64,000 nt of DNA, taken from UM-FILTER-37-12 sp964344965 (GTDB lineage Bacteria > Patescibacteriota > Patescibacteriia > Magasanikbacterales > UBA922). The notes beneath the pieces are model-generated. The model ran no database searches, was not told the origin of the DNA, and was given only the letters and a program-made list of their open reading frames with translations. The first letter of the stretch is position 1, and every line of letters starts with the position of its first letter. Both the position numbers and the translations under genes were made by a program. Shown in pieces: positions 16,142-24,759 of the stretch. The stretch spans positions 95,508 through 159,507 of the forward strand of contig CAYFPJ010000002.1 in NCBI GenBank assembly GCA_964344965.1. The letters run 5' to 3'.

Positions 16142-17148
16142 ATATTATGATAAATATCCAAAAACTCCTCGGCAATCTGTTCCCAAGAATGCGAATAATC
16201 GAATTGGGCTACTCTATTTTTATATTCTTCGTAGTTATTATTGTCTAATAAAAAAAGAATTTTTTGCTTTATACTCTCTTTGTCGAGAGGATCTACAAAT
16301 ATTCCTATATCTCCAAATCTATCAAGCTGACCAGTCTCTCTTGTCATAATAAATGGCTTACCAAGACTGACGGCATCTAGTATAAAATTTGGATATACAT
16401 CACTTATAGAAGGCAGAATAACAGCATAGCTTTTTTTTATTTCTTCCAACAAATCATTATAAGATAATTTTGAAACCATTTTTAATTCTACTTCTTCATT
16501 ATCACTTTTTATTTCCAAAAAAACTTTTTTGAGTAAATCCAAATTTTTCAACCGAATAGGACGTCCTGCCCATAAGAATATTTTTTTATTTCCTGTACCA
16601 CTTTTCCAACTTTCTCGTTTAGTATAATAATTTTCCACCACAAAATTTTTCTCTGTTTTCAAATCATATTTATCTTCAAAAATTTTCTTCTGCCATACAG
16701 TATTAAAGGCCAATGCTGTGCTACTCCTAATAGTGAAACCTTGTAGAGAATAAATTAATTTTTCTTTTAGAGACAAGACTGGGGTCTGTTTATTGAAGTC
16801 TGATAGGGTAATCAATTTACCACCACGATTGATATATGTCTCCCACAAAAAATCACCGCTGACTCGCAATACGATCCTCTTTCTCCATATCTTGGCAGCA
16901 CACACAGCAGGCAATCCTACACTAAATGTATCAAGAGCTATCACAAAATCTGCAGATCGTACTTGAAAAAAAATCCTAAAAAAATAAAAAACGTGCCTAA
17001 CAATTGGAGGAAGCTTTTTTTCAATTTTATAAAAAAATACCCCTACTTCATGATTTTTTTTAGAAAATTTGTCTTTTAGATTTTTGGCATACTGGGCTGG
17101 ACCACCGACATCTGGTGGATAGACTCCTGTAGCGATGATAATCTTCAT
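16138..17148 (-). CDS. GT4-family glycosyltransferase
   Basis: About 336 residues. The start MKIIIATGVYPPDVGGPAQ is the classic GT4 N-terminus with the glycine-rich loop, so I start at 17148 although the frame remains open 63 nt further up into the palindromic element. The donor domain includes FLWAGRPIRLKNLDLL and VILPSISDVYPNFILDAVSLGKPFIM; the usual first Glu of EX7E is Asp (SDVYPNFILD), with the second also Asp. Substrate unknown. The start codon abuts a 160-bp inverted-repeat element, which separates it from the next upstream transferase. Confidence 0.85.
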   Translation of the reverse strand: MKIIIATGVYPPDVGGPAQYAKNLKDKFSKKNHEVGVFFYKIEKKLPPIVRHVFYFFRIFFQVRSADFVIALDTFSVGLPAVCAAKIWRKRIVLRVSGDFLWETYINRGGKLITLSDFNKQTPVLSLKEKLIYSLQGFTIRSSTALAFNTVWQKKIFEDKYDLKTEKNFVVENYYTKRESWKSGTGNKKIFLWAGRPIRLKNLDLLKKVFLEIKSDNEEVELKMVSKLSYNDLLEEIKKSYAVILPSISDVYPNFILDAVSLGKPFIMTRETGQLDRFGDIGIFVDPLDKESIKQKILFLLDNNNYEEYKNRVAQFDYSHSWEQIAEEFLDIYHNI

Positions 17149-17149
17149 A

Positions 17150-17309
17150 AGACCTCTTGCAAAGTAAGCATAACGCACGAAATTGTCAGATTTCGAGCCA
17201 TAATTTTTCAAAAATTTTTGCAGTTTAGCCTGAGCTAAGCTAAAAAAATTTTAGGAAAATTTGGCCGGAATATGGGAATTGTAGTGGATGGTTATTTTGT
17301 AAGAGGTCT
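17150..17309. mobile_element. 160-bp MITE-like element with terminal inverted repeats
   Basis: Ends 17150-17163 (AGACCTCTTGCAAA) and 17296-17309 are inverted repeats matching at 13 of 14 positions. The interior is AT-rich with smaller stems around 17235 (AGCTTAGCTCAGGCT). One end lies 2 nt from the start codon of the downstream gene; the other end supplies the TAG stop of the upstream glycosyltransferase. No coding capacity. It looks like a non-autonomous element inserted between genes; target duplication was not evident. Confidence 0.65.
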
Positions 17310-18429
17310 ATACCATGTCTTGCATTATTTTATTCATATCTCGAGAAATCAATTCCCATGAATATTTTTCTTCTACCATTTTTTTAGCATTCTCTACCAC
17401 TCTCGAAACTTCCTCTTTATTTTTTTCATCTAAAATATATTTTATTTTTTCGGCAATACTTTCTGGATTTTTCACCTGACAAAACCAGCCAGTTGGAATT
17501 TGCCCTGAAGTATTTGAAGGGTCTGTCAAAAAATCTGGAATTCCTCCAACTGGAGTAGCAATGACCGGCACACCCATTATCATTGCCTCAAGAAATGCAT
17601 TACCAAGACCTTCTGACAAGCTAGGACGACAAAATATGTCAGCCTGGAGCAGCTCATTATAGACTTCTATATTCTGGACTTCGCCAACAAATTTTACTTT
17701 ATCTTCGATATCTAAATCTTTGGCTGATTTTTCCAACTCTTTCCGCAACTGACCGTCACCAAGTATCCTCAAAACAACATTATCTCTTTCTAAAGTCTTC
17801 ATTGCTTTAATCAAATCACCAACACCATTCTTCTTAACTAATCGTGAGGCTGTGATCACTATTTTTGTATGACCCTTCTCTTGTTCCGTGTTATATGTTC
17901 CATGTTCTATGCTAATCCCATTCGGGACCACAATAACTGGACATTTCGCTCCCATATCCCTGGCCCATTCAGCCAAATAATTACTTATAGCCTGTATCCT
18001 ATCAGCACTTCTAAATATTTGTTTAAAATAAGGCCAAACAAACCAAACATGTTTATAAATATGCCACTTGCTATCCCCTTCCTGCAAAGTAAGCAAAAAA
18101 GGAATATCTTTATTCTTCTTTTTAAATCTAAGACTAGAAAATCCTGCATAGCTAGCCATAATAGAGCAAACCATGTCGAATCTTCCCAATTCTTTTGCCT
18201 TTTTCCAACCACCAAAAATGAGGCGAATTTTGTCCCATTTATTCCCCTTCCCTATACGATATACAGCAATATTACCGACTTGCTCAAAATCTGACAAACC
18301 AGGCCTTATCTTAGCTGTAATCATCACAAATTCCATTGTCTTTATCCTGTCAGTAATTTCTTTTACTGCCACTTCTGCTCCTCCAATCAGTGGGAAGTAA
18401 GCTGTCGAAAAAATTAAAACTCTTTTCAT
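17308..18429 (-). CDS. GT4-family glycosyltransferase
   Basis: A 373-residue GT4 enzyme. N-terminus STAYFPLIGGAEVAVKEI (GGAE acceptor loop), mid region IQAISNYLAEWARDMGAK and VVPNGI, donor half ASRLVKKNGVGDLIKAM, RILGDGQLRKEL, VKFVGEVQNIEVYNEL, PSLSEGLGNAFLEAMIMGVPVIATPVGGIPD with an intact EX7E motif. It belongs to the surface-glycan pathway and overlaps the UXS gene upstream by 4 nt. The last codons and the stop TAG lie in the terminal repeat of the element at 17150-17309, so the natural C-terminus may have been shortened slightly by that insertion. Confidence 0.88.
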   Translation of the reverse strand: MKRVLIFSTAYFPLIGGAEVAVKEITDRIKTMEFVMITAKIRPGLSDFEQVGNIAVYRIGKGNKWDKIRLIFGGWKKAKELGRFDMVCSIMASYAGFSSLRFKKKNKDIPFLLTLQEGDSKWHIYKHVWFVWPYFKQIFRSADRIQAISNYLAEWARDMGAKCPVIVVPNGISIEHGTYNTEQEKGHTKIVITASRLVKKNGVGDLIKAMKTLERDNVVLRILGDGQLRKELEKSAKDLDIEDKVKFVGEVQNIEVYNELLQADIFCRPSLSEGLGNAFLEAMIMGVPVIATPVGGIPDFLTDPSNTSGQIPTGWFCQVKNPESIAEKIKYILDEKNKEEVSRVVENAKKMVEEKYSWELISRDMNKIMQDMV

Positions 18430-19361
18430 ATACGATTACTGAAATCTGAAATGGTCATTTTCAGTCCTTCTTCCAAGCTAACACTTGGCTCCCAGTCCAA
18501 CAATTCTTTTGCTTTGTCAATTTGTGGCTTGCGTTTTTTGGGATCGTCAATTGGTAAATCTTTGTAAACTATTTCACTTCTTGAATTTGTCAAATCAATG
18601 ACTTTTTTGGCCAGGTTCAAAACACTGTCCTCAACAGGATTACCAAGATTAATTGGACCGGTAATTTTTTGGTCCGAATTCATCATTTTTATCAGACCAC
18701 CAACCAAATCATCTACATAGCAAAAGCTTCTTGTCTGACTACCATCTCCATATATTGTGATATCTTCATTTTTCAATGCTTGTAAGACAAAATTAGAAAC
18801 TACTCGACCGTCATCAAAGGCCATCCGCGGACCATAGGTATTAAAAATCCGCACAACTTTAATTTCTATACCATGCATGCGGCGATAATCGAAACAAAGA
18901 GTTTCAGCACAACGTTTACCTTCGTCATAACAAGCCCTTGGTCCAATTGAATTTACATTTCCTCGGTAATCTTCTGCTTGCGGATGAACCTCTGGATCAC
19001 CATACACCTCCGAAGTAGAAGCCTGCAGGATCCTGGCATTATGTTTTCTAGCTAAACCAAGCATGTTGATTACTCCTATAGTATTAGCCTTGATAGTACG
19101 TACTGGATTGTCTTGATAGTGCACAGGTGAAGCTGGACAAGCCAAATTGTAGATCTGGTCTATTTTGTCATCCAAAAAGAAAGGTTCAATGATATCGTGC
19201 TCTATAAATTCAAAATTGTTATTTGACAGCAAGTGATCTATATTTTTTCTCGATCCAGTAAAAAAATTGTCAACACAAACAACCTGATACCCAAAATCAA
19301 GTAATTTTTCACAAAGATGGGAGCCAATGAATCCTGCTCCTCCAGTTATCAAAATTCGCAT
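18426..19361 (-). CDS. UDP-glucuronate decarboxylase (UDP-xylose synthase, UXS)
   Basis: A 311-residue extended SDR. NAD-binding motif ITGGAGFIGSHLCEKLL, DNFFTGSRKNIDHL, LACPASPVHYQ, catalytic TSEVYGDP, and the highly typical GPRACYDEGKRCAET containing the YxxxK pair. These match UXS, which decarboxylates UDP-glucuronate to UDP-xylose through a 4-keto intermediate. First gene of the polysaccharide cluster, with a consensus promoter just upstream. Together with the colitose genes it suggests that the polymer contains both a pentose and a 3,6-dideoxyhexose. A related dTDP- or UDP-sugar dehydratase is less likely because of the RACYDEGKR motif. Confidence 0.92.
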   Translation of the reverse strand: MRILITGGAGFIGSHLCEKLLDFGYQVVCVDNFFTGSRKNIDHLLSNNNFEFIEHDIIEPFFLDDKIDQIYNLACPASPVHYQDNPVRTIKANTIGVINMLGLARKHNARILQASTSEVYGDPEVHPQAEDYRGNVNSIGPRACYDEGKRCAETLCFDYRRMHGIEIKVVRIFNTYGPRMAFDDGRVVSNFVLQALKNEDITIYGDGSQTRSFCYVDDLVGGLIKMMNSDQKITGPINLGNPVEDSVLNLAKKVIDLTNSRSEIVYKDLPIDDPKKRKPQIDKAKELLDWEPSVSLEEGLKMTISDFSNRI

Positions 19362-19394
19362 AAATAAGCCAAATATTCAAAAAATTACAAACAT

Positions 19395-19424
19395 ATTATG
19401 CTATATTTTAGCGAAAAAGTCAAA
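19395..19424 (-). promoter_or_regulatory. Promoter of the polysaccharide cluster
   Basis: On the minus strand, TTGACT (19419-19424) and CATAAT (19395-19400) are separated by 18 nt, about 34 nt upstream of the UXS start codon at 19361. It is the only clear promoter before the long minus-strand run down to about 7883. Confidence 0.65.
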
Positions 19425-19428
19425 CAAA

Positions 19429-19453
19429 AACCACCCCAAATTGGGGTGGTTTT
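19429..19453 (-). terminator. Rho-independent terminator of the secreted-protein operon
   Basis: Hairpin AACCACCCCAA / TTGGGGTGGTT with a T-rich tail in the minus direction, placed directly after the stop of the gene at 19470. T-runs on both sides make it potentially bidirectional. Confidence 0.8.
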
Positions 19454-19469
19454 ATTAATTTTTATCCTC

Positions 19470-21149
19470 TTATAGAGCATTCAAAGCCGCCCTAGTAACT
19501 GGACCAACATAGCCAACTGCATCAATTCCACTGGTCGTTTGAAATGCTCTGACTGCTTCTGCTGTGATGGGTCCGAAAGTTCCGGTATTGCTGGGATAAG
19601 TAAAATACCCTAACTCACGAAGTTTTTGCTGGAGAAAGATTACTTCTTTGCCTGCACTCCCCTCGCCCAAAAAACTTGTCAACTTGGTAATCTTGATGCC
19701 CAGCACTGTCCCAGTTGCACCAAATTCTTCACCATCCATGTATACCTCGTTATCACTAATCTCGACAATTCTATCCCACCTAAATCCAAGGCTTTCAAAA
19801 GTAGCTTCGTCGGGTATATATCTCTTTACTTGCTTGGTTGAATCATCTGGATCTGGCTCAAGCCTATAGACCTTTGGTGAATCGGCATATTTGACAATTG
19901 TAAAGTTCGGGTGATGATCTGTATAATCTATCTCTCCCGCTGAAGTATATTTATTTAAGAGCTCTACAGCGATATCTTCGACCCAATTCCACGGATAACC
20001 AAGAGTAGTGAAGACTGTCTCATTGGTAATCCAATATTTATCTGTGTCAAGCAACAGATATACTTTTGGATCAGTAACCACCTTTACCAAGGCACCATAT
20101 TTTGGATCATAATTGGGACCCCATGACATAAAGCCAAGTGTGTCATTTGGAATAGCATCTAATTGTGATTGTGAGACAATTTCTACATCATCCCATGAAC
20201 CAAAATAAGTGAAGAATATTTTCGATGATGTGAATGCCCGTCTGGCACAGGCCAAGCTTGAGTTGACTGTCCCATCTTCATTGTGAGCTTCAGAAATATA
20301 GTAAACTGCCGGAGAGGCGCTATGTTTGTAGGCTTTACCTACAGCCAAACTACAAGCAACAGTATTTTCTGATAATGCAAGAGCTACAAGTTCTAATTGA
20401 GGATCATCACCGACAAGTCCCAGATAAGTTACTCTGGTATCATCTGTGCCATCCGCGTCTGTATCAATATTCTTGGCCTCATCTTTTACCAAATCAAGAG
20501 TTATGGGGTCTGACTCTATTGTGACTGTTGCCGTCTTCTCTGAAGCGGCACTGATTATCACAGTGTGAGAAACACTACCAACTGTCACTACAGCCGGTGT
20601 TCCAATGACAAATGTTTCAGTGACAAGAGTCTCTTGTATTGGTTCTAATTGTCCTGCATCACTTTCCTCTGCGTCTGGAGTAGTGGTTTCTGTATTATTG
20701 CTACTTTCTCCTCCACCACCACCGCCACCACCAGGGGCGGCTATAAGACCTCCGCCGCCACCCGCACTACCACAAGTGCCGCTTGGGGTAACAGTTATTG
20801 TACGCTCTGCCATACCACTAGGGCAACTGATAAATAATGCCGAATTATCATTGGTGCAAGAATTAATGTCAATAGTACATGTCCCAGCATTACTTACAGT
20901 GAAGTTTTTCCTGTCTGCCGAAGTAAGGTCTATCTTTGAACTACCCTCCACCACAAACTGTATATTATCTGTATTCACAGTATACGATTGCACAACGGTT
21001 TGAGTACCGACTGAGTAGGAGCTGCCATCTGTTGAAAGAACTATGGAGAGACCAGTCTCTACAGTAACATCATTGGCTCCAAGTACAATAGCAGGCAGGA
21101 ACAGCAAGACGAAGAGAACTAGAGATACTTTTGTTATTATCTTCATCAT
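19470..21149 (-). CDS. Secreted repeat protein with C-terminal peptidoglycan-binding domain
   Basis: About 559 residues. Signal peptide KIITKVSLVLFVLLFLPAIVLGA, a Gly-rich linker (GGGGLIAAPGGGGGGGGE), then an Asp/Glu/Thr-rich spacer. The middle has two or three copies of an S-layer-associated module with the pattern VKxxxxPKVYxL...ITNExxFxxLGYxW (residues about 350-480). The C-terminus is a PG_binding_1 domain: LGEGSAGKEVIFLQQKLRELGYF, GTFGPITAEAVRAFQ. It is therefore exported and probably anchored to peptidoglycan. I chose the first of two adjacent ATGs; an upstream TTG at 21167 is weaker. It follows the tail-fibre-like gene by about 20 nt. The shared module with the giant S-layer-like protein at 29773 suggests a common surface-layer role. 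Confidence 0.8.
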   Translation of the reverse strand: MMKIITKVSLVLFVLLFLPAIVLGANDVTVETGLSIVLSTDGSSYSVGTQTVVQSYTVNTDNIQFVVEGSSKIDLTSADRKNFTVSNAGTCTIDINSCTNDNSALFISCPSGMAERTITVTPSGTCGSAGGGGGLIAAPGGGGGGGGESSNNTETTTPDAEESDAGQLEPIQETLVTETFVIGTPAVVTVGSVSHTVIISAASEKTATVTIESDPITLDLVKDEAKNIDTDADGTDDTRVTYLGLVGDDPQLELVALALSENTVACSLAVGKAYKHSASPAVYYISEAHNEDGTVNSSLACARRAFTSSKIFFTYFGSWDDVEIVSQSQLDAIPNDTLGFMSWGPNYDPKYGALVKVVTDPKVYLLLDTDKYWITNETVFTTLGYPWNWVEDIAVELLNKYTSAGEIDYTDHHPNFTIVKYADSPKVYRLEPDPDDSTKQVKRYIPDEATFESLGFRWDRIVEISDNEVYMDGEEFGATGTVLGIKITKLTSFLGEGSAGKEVIFLQQKLRELGYFTYPSNTGTFGPITAEAVRAFQTTSGIDAVGYVGPVTRAALNAL

Positions 21150-21171
21150 AATATTATAATTAACCAATAAT

Positions 21172-22263
21172 TTATTGATATGCTGGGCAAGTTACTGTAC
21201 CTGCACTCACAACTCCATCCAACACTGATATTGCTGAACAGCCAGCACCATCCTCATCCTCTAAGATGAGCTCCCCGCCAACGCCACTAAGTCCACTATT
21301 TATATAAATTGTGCCAGAAGCAGTCTCATTATAAACAGTGCTGGTGGTGGAATGAATTGTACCAGAGGCAAACAGATCATTCCAAGCACTATCGTAAGCA
21401 CCAAGGTCTCTGGTATTGTTGGCTTCTGGAAGGATGTTGCTAGCTACATCGGCATTAACAGTTACAGTATCAGTGGCAGCATCACCAAGAGTGACATTGC
21501 CGTCAGCACTTAGTACTCCAAGCCAAGCAGTACCTGAAGAGAAAATCTCATTCCAAGCAACACCAAAGGCTCCTATGTCCAGACCATTATTGGAACTAGG
21601 TCGAAGACCACCAGTTACATTACCAGATACATTTAGGTTAGTAGTAAACATAGTCCCAGAAACCATGGCATTACTCCATGCTCGACCAAATACACCCAAA
21701 CTATAATTATTGTTATGCCCTGATTGAGGAACTAGATGACCGGTAATTGCAGTATCACCATATACTGCTAGGGTACTGCTGTTTGAAGTGGTACCGACTG
21801 TTACTGCGTCGTCGCTTACTGTAAAATCATCTCCTCCTGCAGCACTTCCTACGTAGAAAGTAGAAGATACCCATGTCGATCCATCAACTTGCAAGACACC
21901 GGCAGTGGACATAGTAATACCAGTTGAGCCAAAGCCTTCTCCCACTGTGACAGCATCTGCATACAGCGTACCAGAAGCATATATTTCACTCCAAGCACTG
22001 TCGTAAGCACCAAGGTCTCTGGTATTGTTGGCTTCTGGAAGGATGTTACTGGCCACATCAGCACTTACAGTTACAGTATCAGTGGCAGCATCACCAAGAG
22101 TGACATTGCCGTCAACAGAAAAAGTACCACCCACTGAAACATTATTGCCGACAGTGGTGGCTCCAAACACTATGACTGGCATCAGAATAAGGACAACTGC
22201 AAAAATCCCATAATAACCAAAAGAAATTACCTGTTTCATTTTTATTTTTCTAAAATTTAGCAT
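21172..22263 (-). CDS. Secreted repeat protein (tail-fibre/adhesin-like, LPEANNTRDLG repeats)
   Basis: 363 residues. Signal peptide around FGYYGIFAVVLILMPVIVFGA, then low-complexity Gly/Thr/Ser/Asn-rich beta sequence. A unit with SNILPEANNTRDLGAYDSAW followed by an ASGT motif occurs twice, with two weaker copies (YSLGVFGRAW, LDIGAFGVAW). This is typical of beta-helical or fibre-like surface proteins of CPR bacteria and of phage tail fibres. Predicted extracellular; no enzymatic motif. A second ATG at 22239 is the more likely start if the short basic segment is part of the signal peptide. It is co-transcribed with the peptidoglycan-binding protein downstream. Confidence 0.7.
   Translation of the reverse strand: MLNFRKIKMKQVISFGYYGIFAVVLILMPVIVFGATTVGNNVSVGGTFSVDGNVTLGDAATDTVTVSADVASNILPEANNTRDLGAYDSAWSEIYASGTLYADAVTVGEGFGSTGITMSTAGVLQVDGSTWVSSTFYVGSAAGGDDFTVSDDAVTVGTTSNSSTLAVYGDTAITGHLVPQSGHNNNYSLGVFGRAWSNAMVSGTMFTTNLNVSGNVTGGLRPSSNNGLDIGAFGVAWNEIFSSGTAWLGVLSADGNVTLGDAATDTVTVNADVASNILPEANNTRDLGAYDSAWNDLFASGTIHSTTSTVYNETASGTIYINSGLSGVGGELILEDEDGAGCSAISVLDGVVSAGTVTCPAYQ
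21382..22114 (+). repeat. Two 124-bp direct repeats inside the fibre-like gene (21382-21505 and 21991-22114)
   Basis: The two 124-bp stretches are nearly identical at nucleotide level, while the protein between them has diverged. This indicates recent duplication or gene conversion of the LPEANNTRDLG module, and a site where recombination could change the number of repeats. Confidence 0.8.
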
Positions 22264-22404
22264 AAAAATATAATTAAATACAAAAAATTAATAAGTAAAA
22301 TTATTAGTGGGACCTGACCTTTATTAAAATAAAATCCCCCTTTTAATTTTAAATTTATTAACTGTTTATTATAGTTACAAAATAATGTAACTTAAAATCT
22401 TATT

Positions 22405-22884
22405 TTATTGACCCGTCTGCCCAGACTGGAGCCTAAAAGGATAAAACTGAATAACATCCACTATCTTGTCAAGTTCAGTATCATAGACAATAACTCCTGT
22501 AGAATACATTAACATCTTGTGTCCATTTTGGATATATTGAAAGAGGACAGGACTTTGCTGTTTCATGGTGACAGCGTCTTTTACTGTGGCAACAGTAAAT
22601 TCTTCAGCCGGTAACAAGATATGCTCCGACACTCGTTGTAATATTCCACCTACTTCTGGATCAGTGTTTGATAAATCTAAAAATTCTTCTTTATTATCTC
22701 CATCAAGAACTTCACCGGTTTGGAAATCTTGACTACAGTCCAAATGATCAGATTGACCTCCTTGCTTATCAAATATATACCAACTCAAAAATAATACTAA
22801 CACCAAAAGTACCAATATAACTACAAAAAAAAATTCTAACGGATACTTTAAATTATTTTTAAGATTTGATTTTTTACGAGGCAT
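22405..22884 (-). CDS. Membrane-anchored protein of unknown function
   Basis: About 159 residues starting MPRKKSNLKNN. One N-terminal membrane segment (FFFVVILVLLVLVLFLSWYIF) preceded by basic residues gives an N-in orientation, and the remaining 110 residues are outside. The outer part includes TVATVKDAVTMKQQSPVLF and ends in VIQFYPFRLQSGQ. I do not recognise the domain. It is separated by 140 nt from the fibre-like gene downstream, so it may or may not share its transcript. A start 33 nt upstream is open but adds an atypical Cys-containing leader. Confidence 0.65.
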   Translation of the reverse strand: MPRKKSNLKNNLKYPLEFFFVVILVLLVLVLFLSWYIFDKQGGQSDHLDCSQDFQTGEVLDGDNKEEFLDLSNTDPEVGGILQRVSEHILLPAEEFTVATVKDAVTMKQQSPVLFQYIQNGHKMLMYSTGVIVYDTELDKIVDVIQFYPFRLQSGQTGQ

Positions 22885-22964
22885 ATCTAGTAACCTATCC
22901 AAAAAACAACTACTCAAAATTGCAATTATAGAATTGGTATTAAGTTAAACTTATTTCTTATCTA

Positions 22965-23126
22965 AGAGCCTATTTAAAATCTCTTCTCCCGACTCCATTT
23001 TTCTCAATTTCGGCTGCAAATTGTCTTGATTTCGTCAAAATAATACCATTATTATTCCTCAATCATGACAATTTTCGCTCGAAATTGAACAAAATGGCTC
23101 TGGAAGAGAGATTTCAAATTGGCTCT
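22965..23126. repeat. 162-bp long imperfect palindrome (MITE-like)
   Basis: Outer arms 22965-22984 (AGAGCCTATTTAAAATCTCT) and 23107-23126 are inverted with a few mismatches, and inner arms near 22995-23020 and 23075-23100 also pair (CAATTTCG/CGAAATTG). No open frame. It is about the same size as the element at 17150 but unrelated in sequence. Confidence 0.65.
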
Positions 23127-23143
23127 AAAGCAAGTTGAGAAAT

Positions 23144-23229
23144 GTATTGATTTTTTAGTCAGCAACTATTTGAACGATAGTGAGTTTTGCCTGTCCACCG
23201 AAGTGGAGGGATGGCTAAAAAATCAATAC
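23144..23229. repeat. Inverted repeat GTATTGATTTTTTAG / CTAAAAAATCAATAC
   Basis: Arms 23144-23160 and 23213-23229 pair at 16 of 17 positions, with a smaller hairpin between (CCACCGAAGTGG). It adjoins the 162-bp palindrome; no coding content was seen in the 22885-23574 gap. Confidence 0.6.
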
Positions 23230-23438
23230 TTTCGAGGCTTTTGTTAGGAAACTTAATTATGAGTTCATAATTTTCTAAATTATAACACACTGAAAAAGAA
23301 AATGATATAACACAATAAAAAAATGTGGATAATTACCAAAAAATTTCAATTAATTACCACCGACTCTGTTGGTGGATTAACGGGGTAACCGACTTTGTCA
23401 GTAGATAGACCAAGTTTGTTCTAGTTGAGGTCTATTAC

Positions 23439-23462
23439 CCCCCGACTTCGTCGGGGGTTTAG
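23439..23462 (+). terminator. Terminator-like hairpin
   Basis: Stem CCCCCGAC / GTCGGGGG around TTC (23439-23457), followed by TTTAG. It is oriented on the plus strand upstream of the 23575 gene; it could be an isolated palindromic repeat rather than a working terminator, since no plus-strand gene precedes it. Confidence 0.5.
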
Positions 23463-23520
23463 AATCAGTGTAATCTTTTCTAAATCAGTTTGAATCAATG
23501 ATAATAAACCATGAATCGAA

Positions 23521-23549
23521 TTGATAAAAATCTTATTCTGTACTATACT
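23521..23549 (+). promoter_or_regulatory. Promoter of the plus-strand glycosyltransferase
   Basis: TTGATA (23521-23526), 17-nt spacer, TATACT (23544-23549), 25 nt before the ATG at 23575. There is no obvious Shine-Dalgarno sequence; the leader would be about 18 nt. Confidence 0.7.
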
Positions 23550-23574
23550 CGCATTTGCAATGATTTACTAAAAT

Positions 23575-24759
23575 ATGTCTAAACATAATAGAAAAAAAAT
23601 ACTCTACATAATCACCCAAGGTGCTTGGGGAGGAGCACAGAGATATATTTTTGATTTGACAACAAACCTTAACAAAAACTTCGATATTATAGTCGCTGTT
23701 GGTGAACCAAGAGGTAAACTAGATTTACAATCAAAACTCAAAACTCAAAACTCAAAACTCAAAACTATCCAACTCACACATCTAGTACGCAAAATATCCC
23801 CCATAAAAGATGTGTTGGCTATTTTTGAACTCAAAAAACTTTATGAGGATGTCAATCCCGACATAGTACACCTCAACAGCTCCAAAGCCGGCATCATAGG
23901 CTCATTAGTAAAAATAGTGAGTCGAAATTTTCAAGCCAGAGTTGTATACACTGCCCATGGATGGGTGTTCAACGAACCTTTATCCTGGTTTAGAAAAAAC
24001 TTGTATCTTTTCTTGGAAAAATTTACTGCCAAATTTAAAGACAAAATTATCGTCTTATCGAAACAAGACAAGCACACTCTCACAGATATCCTGAACGCAA
24101 AGGAGGAGAAAGTAAGTTTGATCTCTCTTGGCATCAATCTGCCACAAAAAACATTATCCAAAGAAAAATCTCGTGAAAAATTACTCAACAAAATACCCAA
24201 TTCAAAACATCCTACAAAAAATGATATTTGGATCGGTACAGTAGCAGGATTGTACAGAACCAAAGGAATAGATACTTTAATCGAGTCTATTAAATTATTT
24301 AATTCACACCCTGCAACCAAAAATTATCAATTCCTAATAATTGGAGATGGTCCTGAAAAAGATAAATCTCTCTCTCTTATCAATTCTTATGATCTCGAAA
24401 ACGTACACCTGCTTGGCTTCATAGACAGCGTGACACAATTTTTGCCTGCTTTTGATCTTTTTGTTTTACCATCACGAAAAGAAGGTCTCCCCTACGTCCT
24501 GCTTGAGGCCATTGCTTGCAATATCCCTATTATTGCCACTGATGTAGGTGGAATATCTTCACTAATTGAAAACAAAAAAACTGGAATACTAATCGAGCCA
24601 AACAACTGCGAAATATTGACCAGAGAGCTTGTCAAATCTATTGAAAACAGAAGTGAATTACAAAAATATGCAGACGAAGCTTCTAAAAAAATAGAGGAGA
24701 TAAGCCTGAAAAAAATGTTGATGGAAACTAAAGAAGTCTATTCCTCACTGCTGTCATGA
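23575..24759 (+). CDS. GT4-family glycosyltransferase
   Basis: A 394-residue GT4 transferase. N-terminus ILYIITQGAWGGAQRYIFDL with the acceptor-binding GGAQ loop, VYTAHGWVFNEP, VLSKQDKHTL; donor half IGTVAGLYRTKGIDTLIESI, LIIGDGPEKD, VHLLGFIDSVTQFLPAFD, PSRKEGLPYVLLEAIACNIPIIATDVGG with intact EX7E. Transcribed alone on the plus strand from its own promoter. Its 3' end overlaps the 3' end of the converging ligase gene by 22 nt. Codons 53-65 contain five copies of a 7-bp tandem repeat (AAAACTC), an unusual in-frame simple repeat that makes this segment prone to length change. Confidence 0.9.
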   Translation: MSKHNRKKILYIITQGAWGGAQRYIFDLTTNLNKNFDIIVAVGEPRGKLDLQSKLKTQNSKLKTIQLTHLVRKISPIKDVLAIFELKKLYEDVNPDIVHLNSSKAGIIGSLVKIVSRNFQARVVYTAHGWVFNEPLSWFRKNLYLFLEKFTAKFKDKIIVLSKQDKHTLTDILNAKEEKVSLISLGINLPQKTLSKEKSREKLLNKIPNSKHPTKNDIWIGTVAGLYRTKGIDTLIESIKLFNSHPATKNYQFLIIGDGPEKDKSLSLINSYDLENVHLLGFIDSVTQFLPAFDLFVLPSRKEGLPYVLLEAIACNIPIIATDVGGISSLIENKKTGILIEPNNCEILTRELVKSIENRSELQKYADEASKKIEEISLKKMLMETKEVYSSLLS

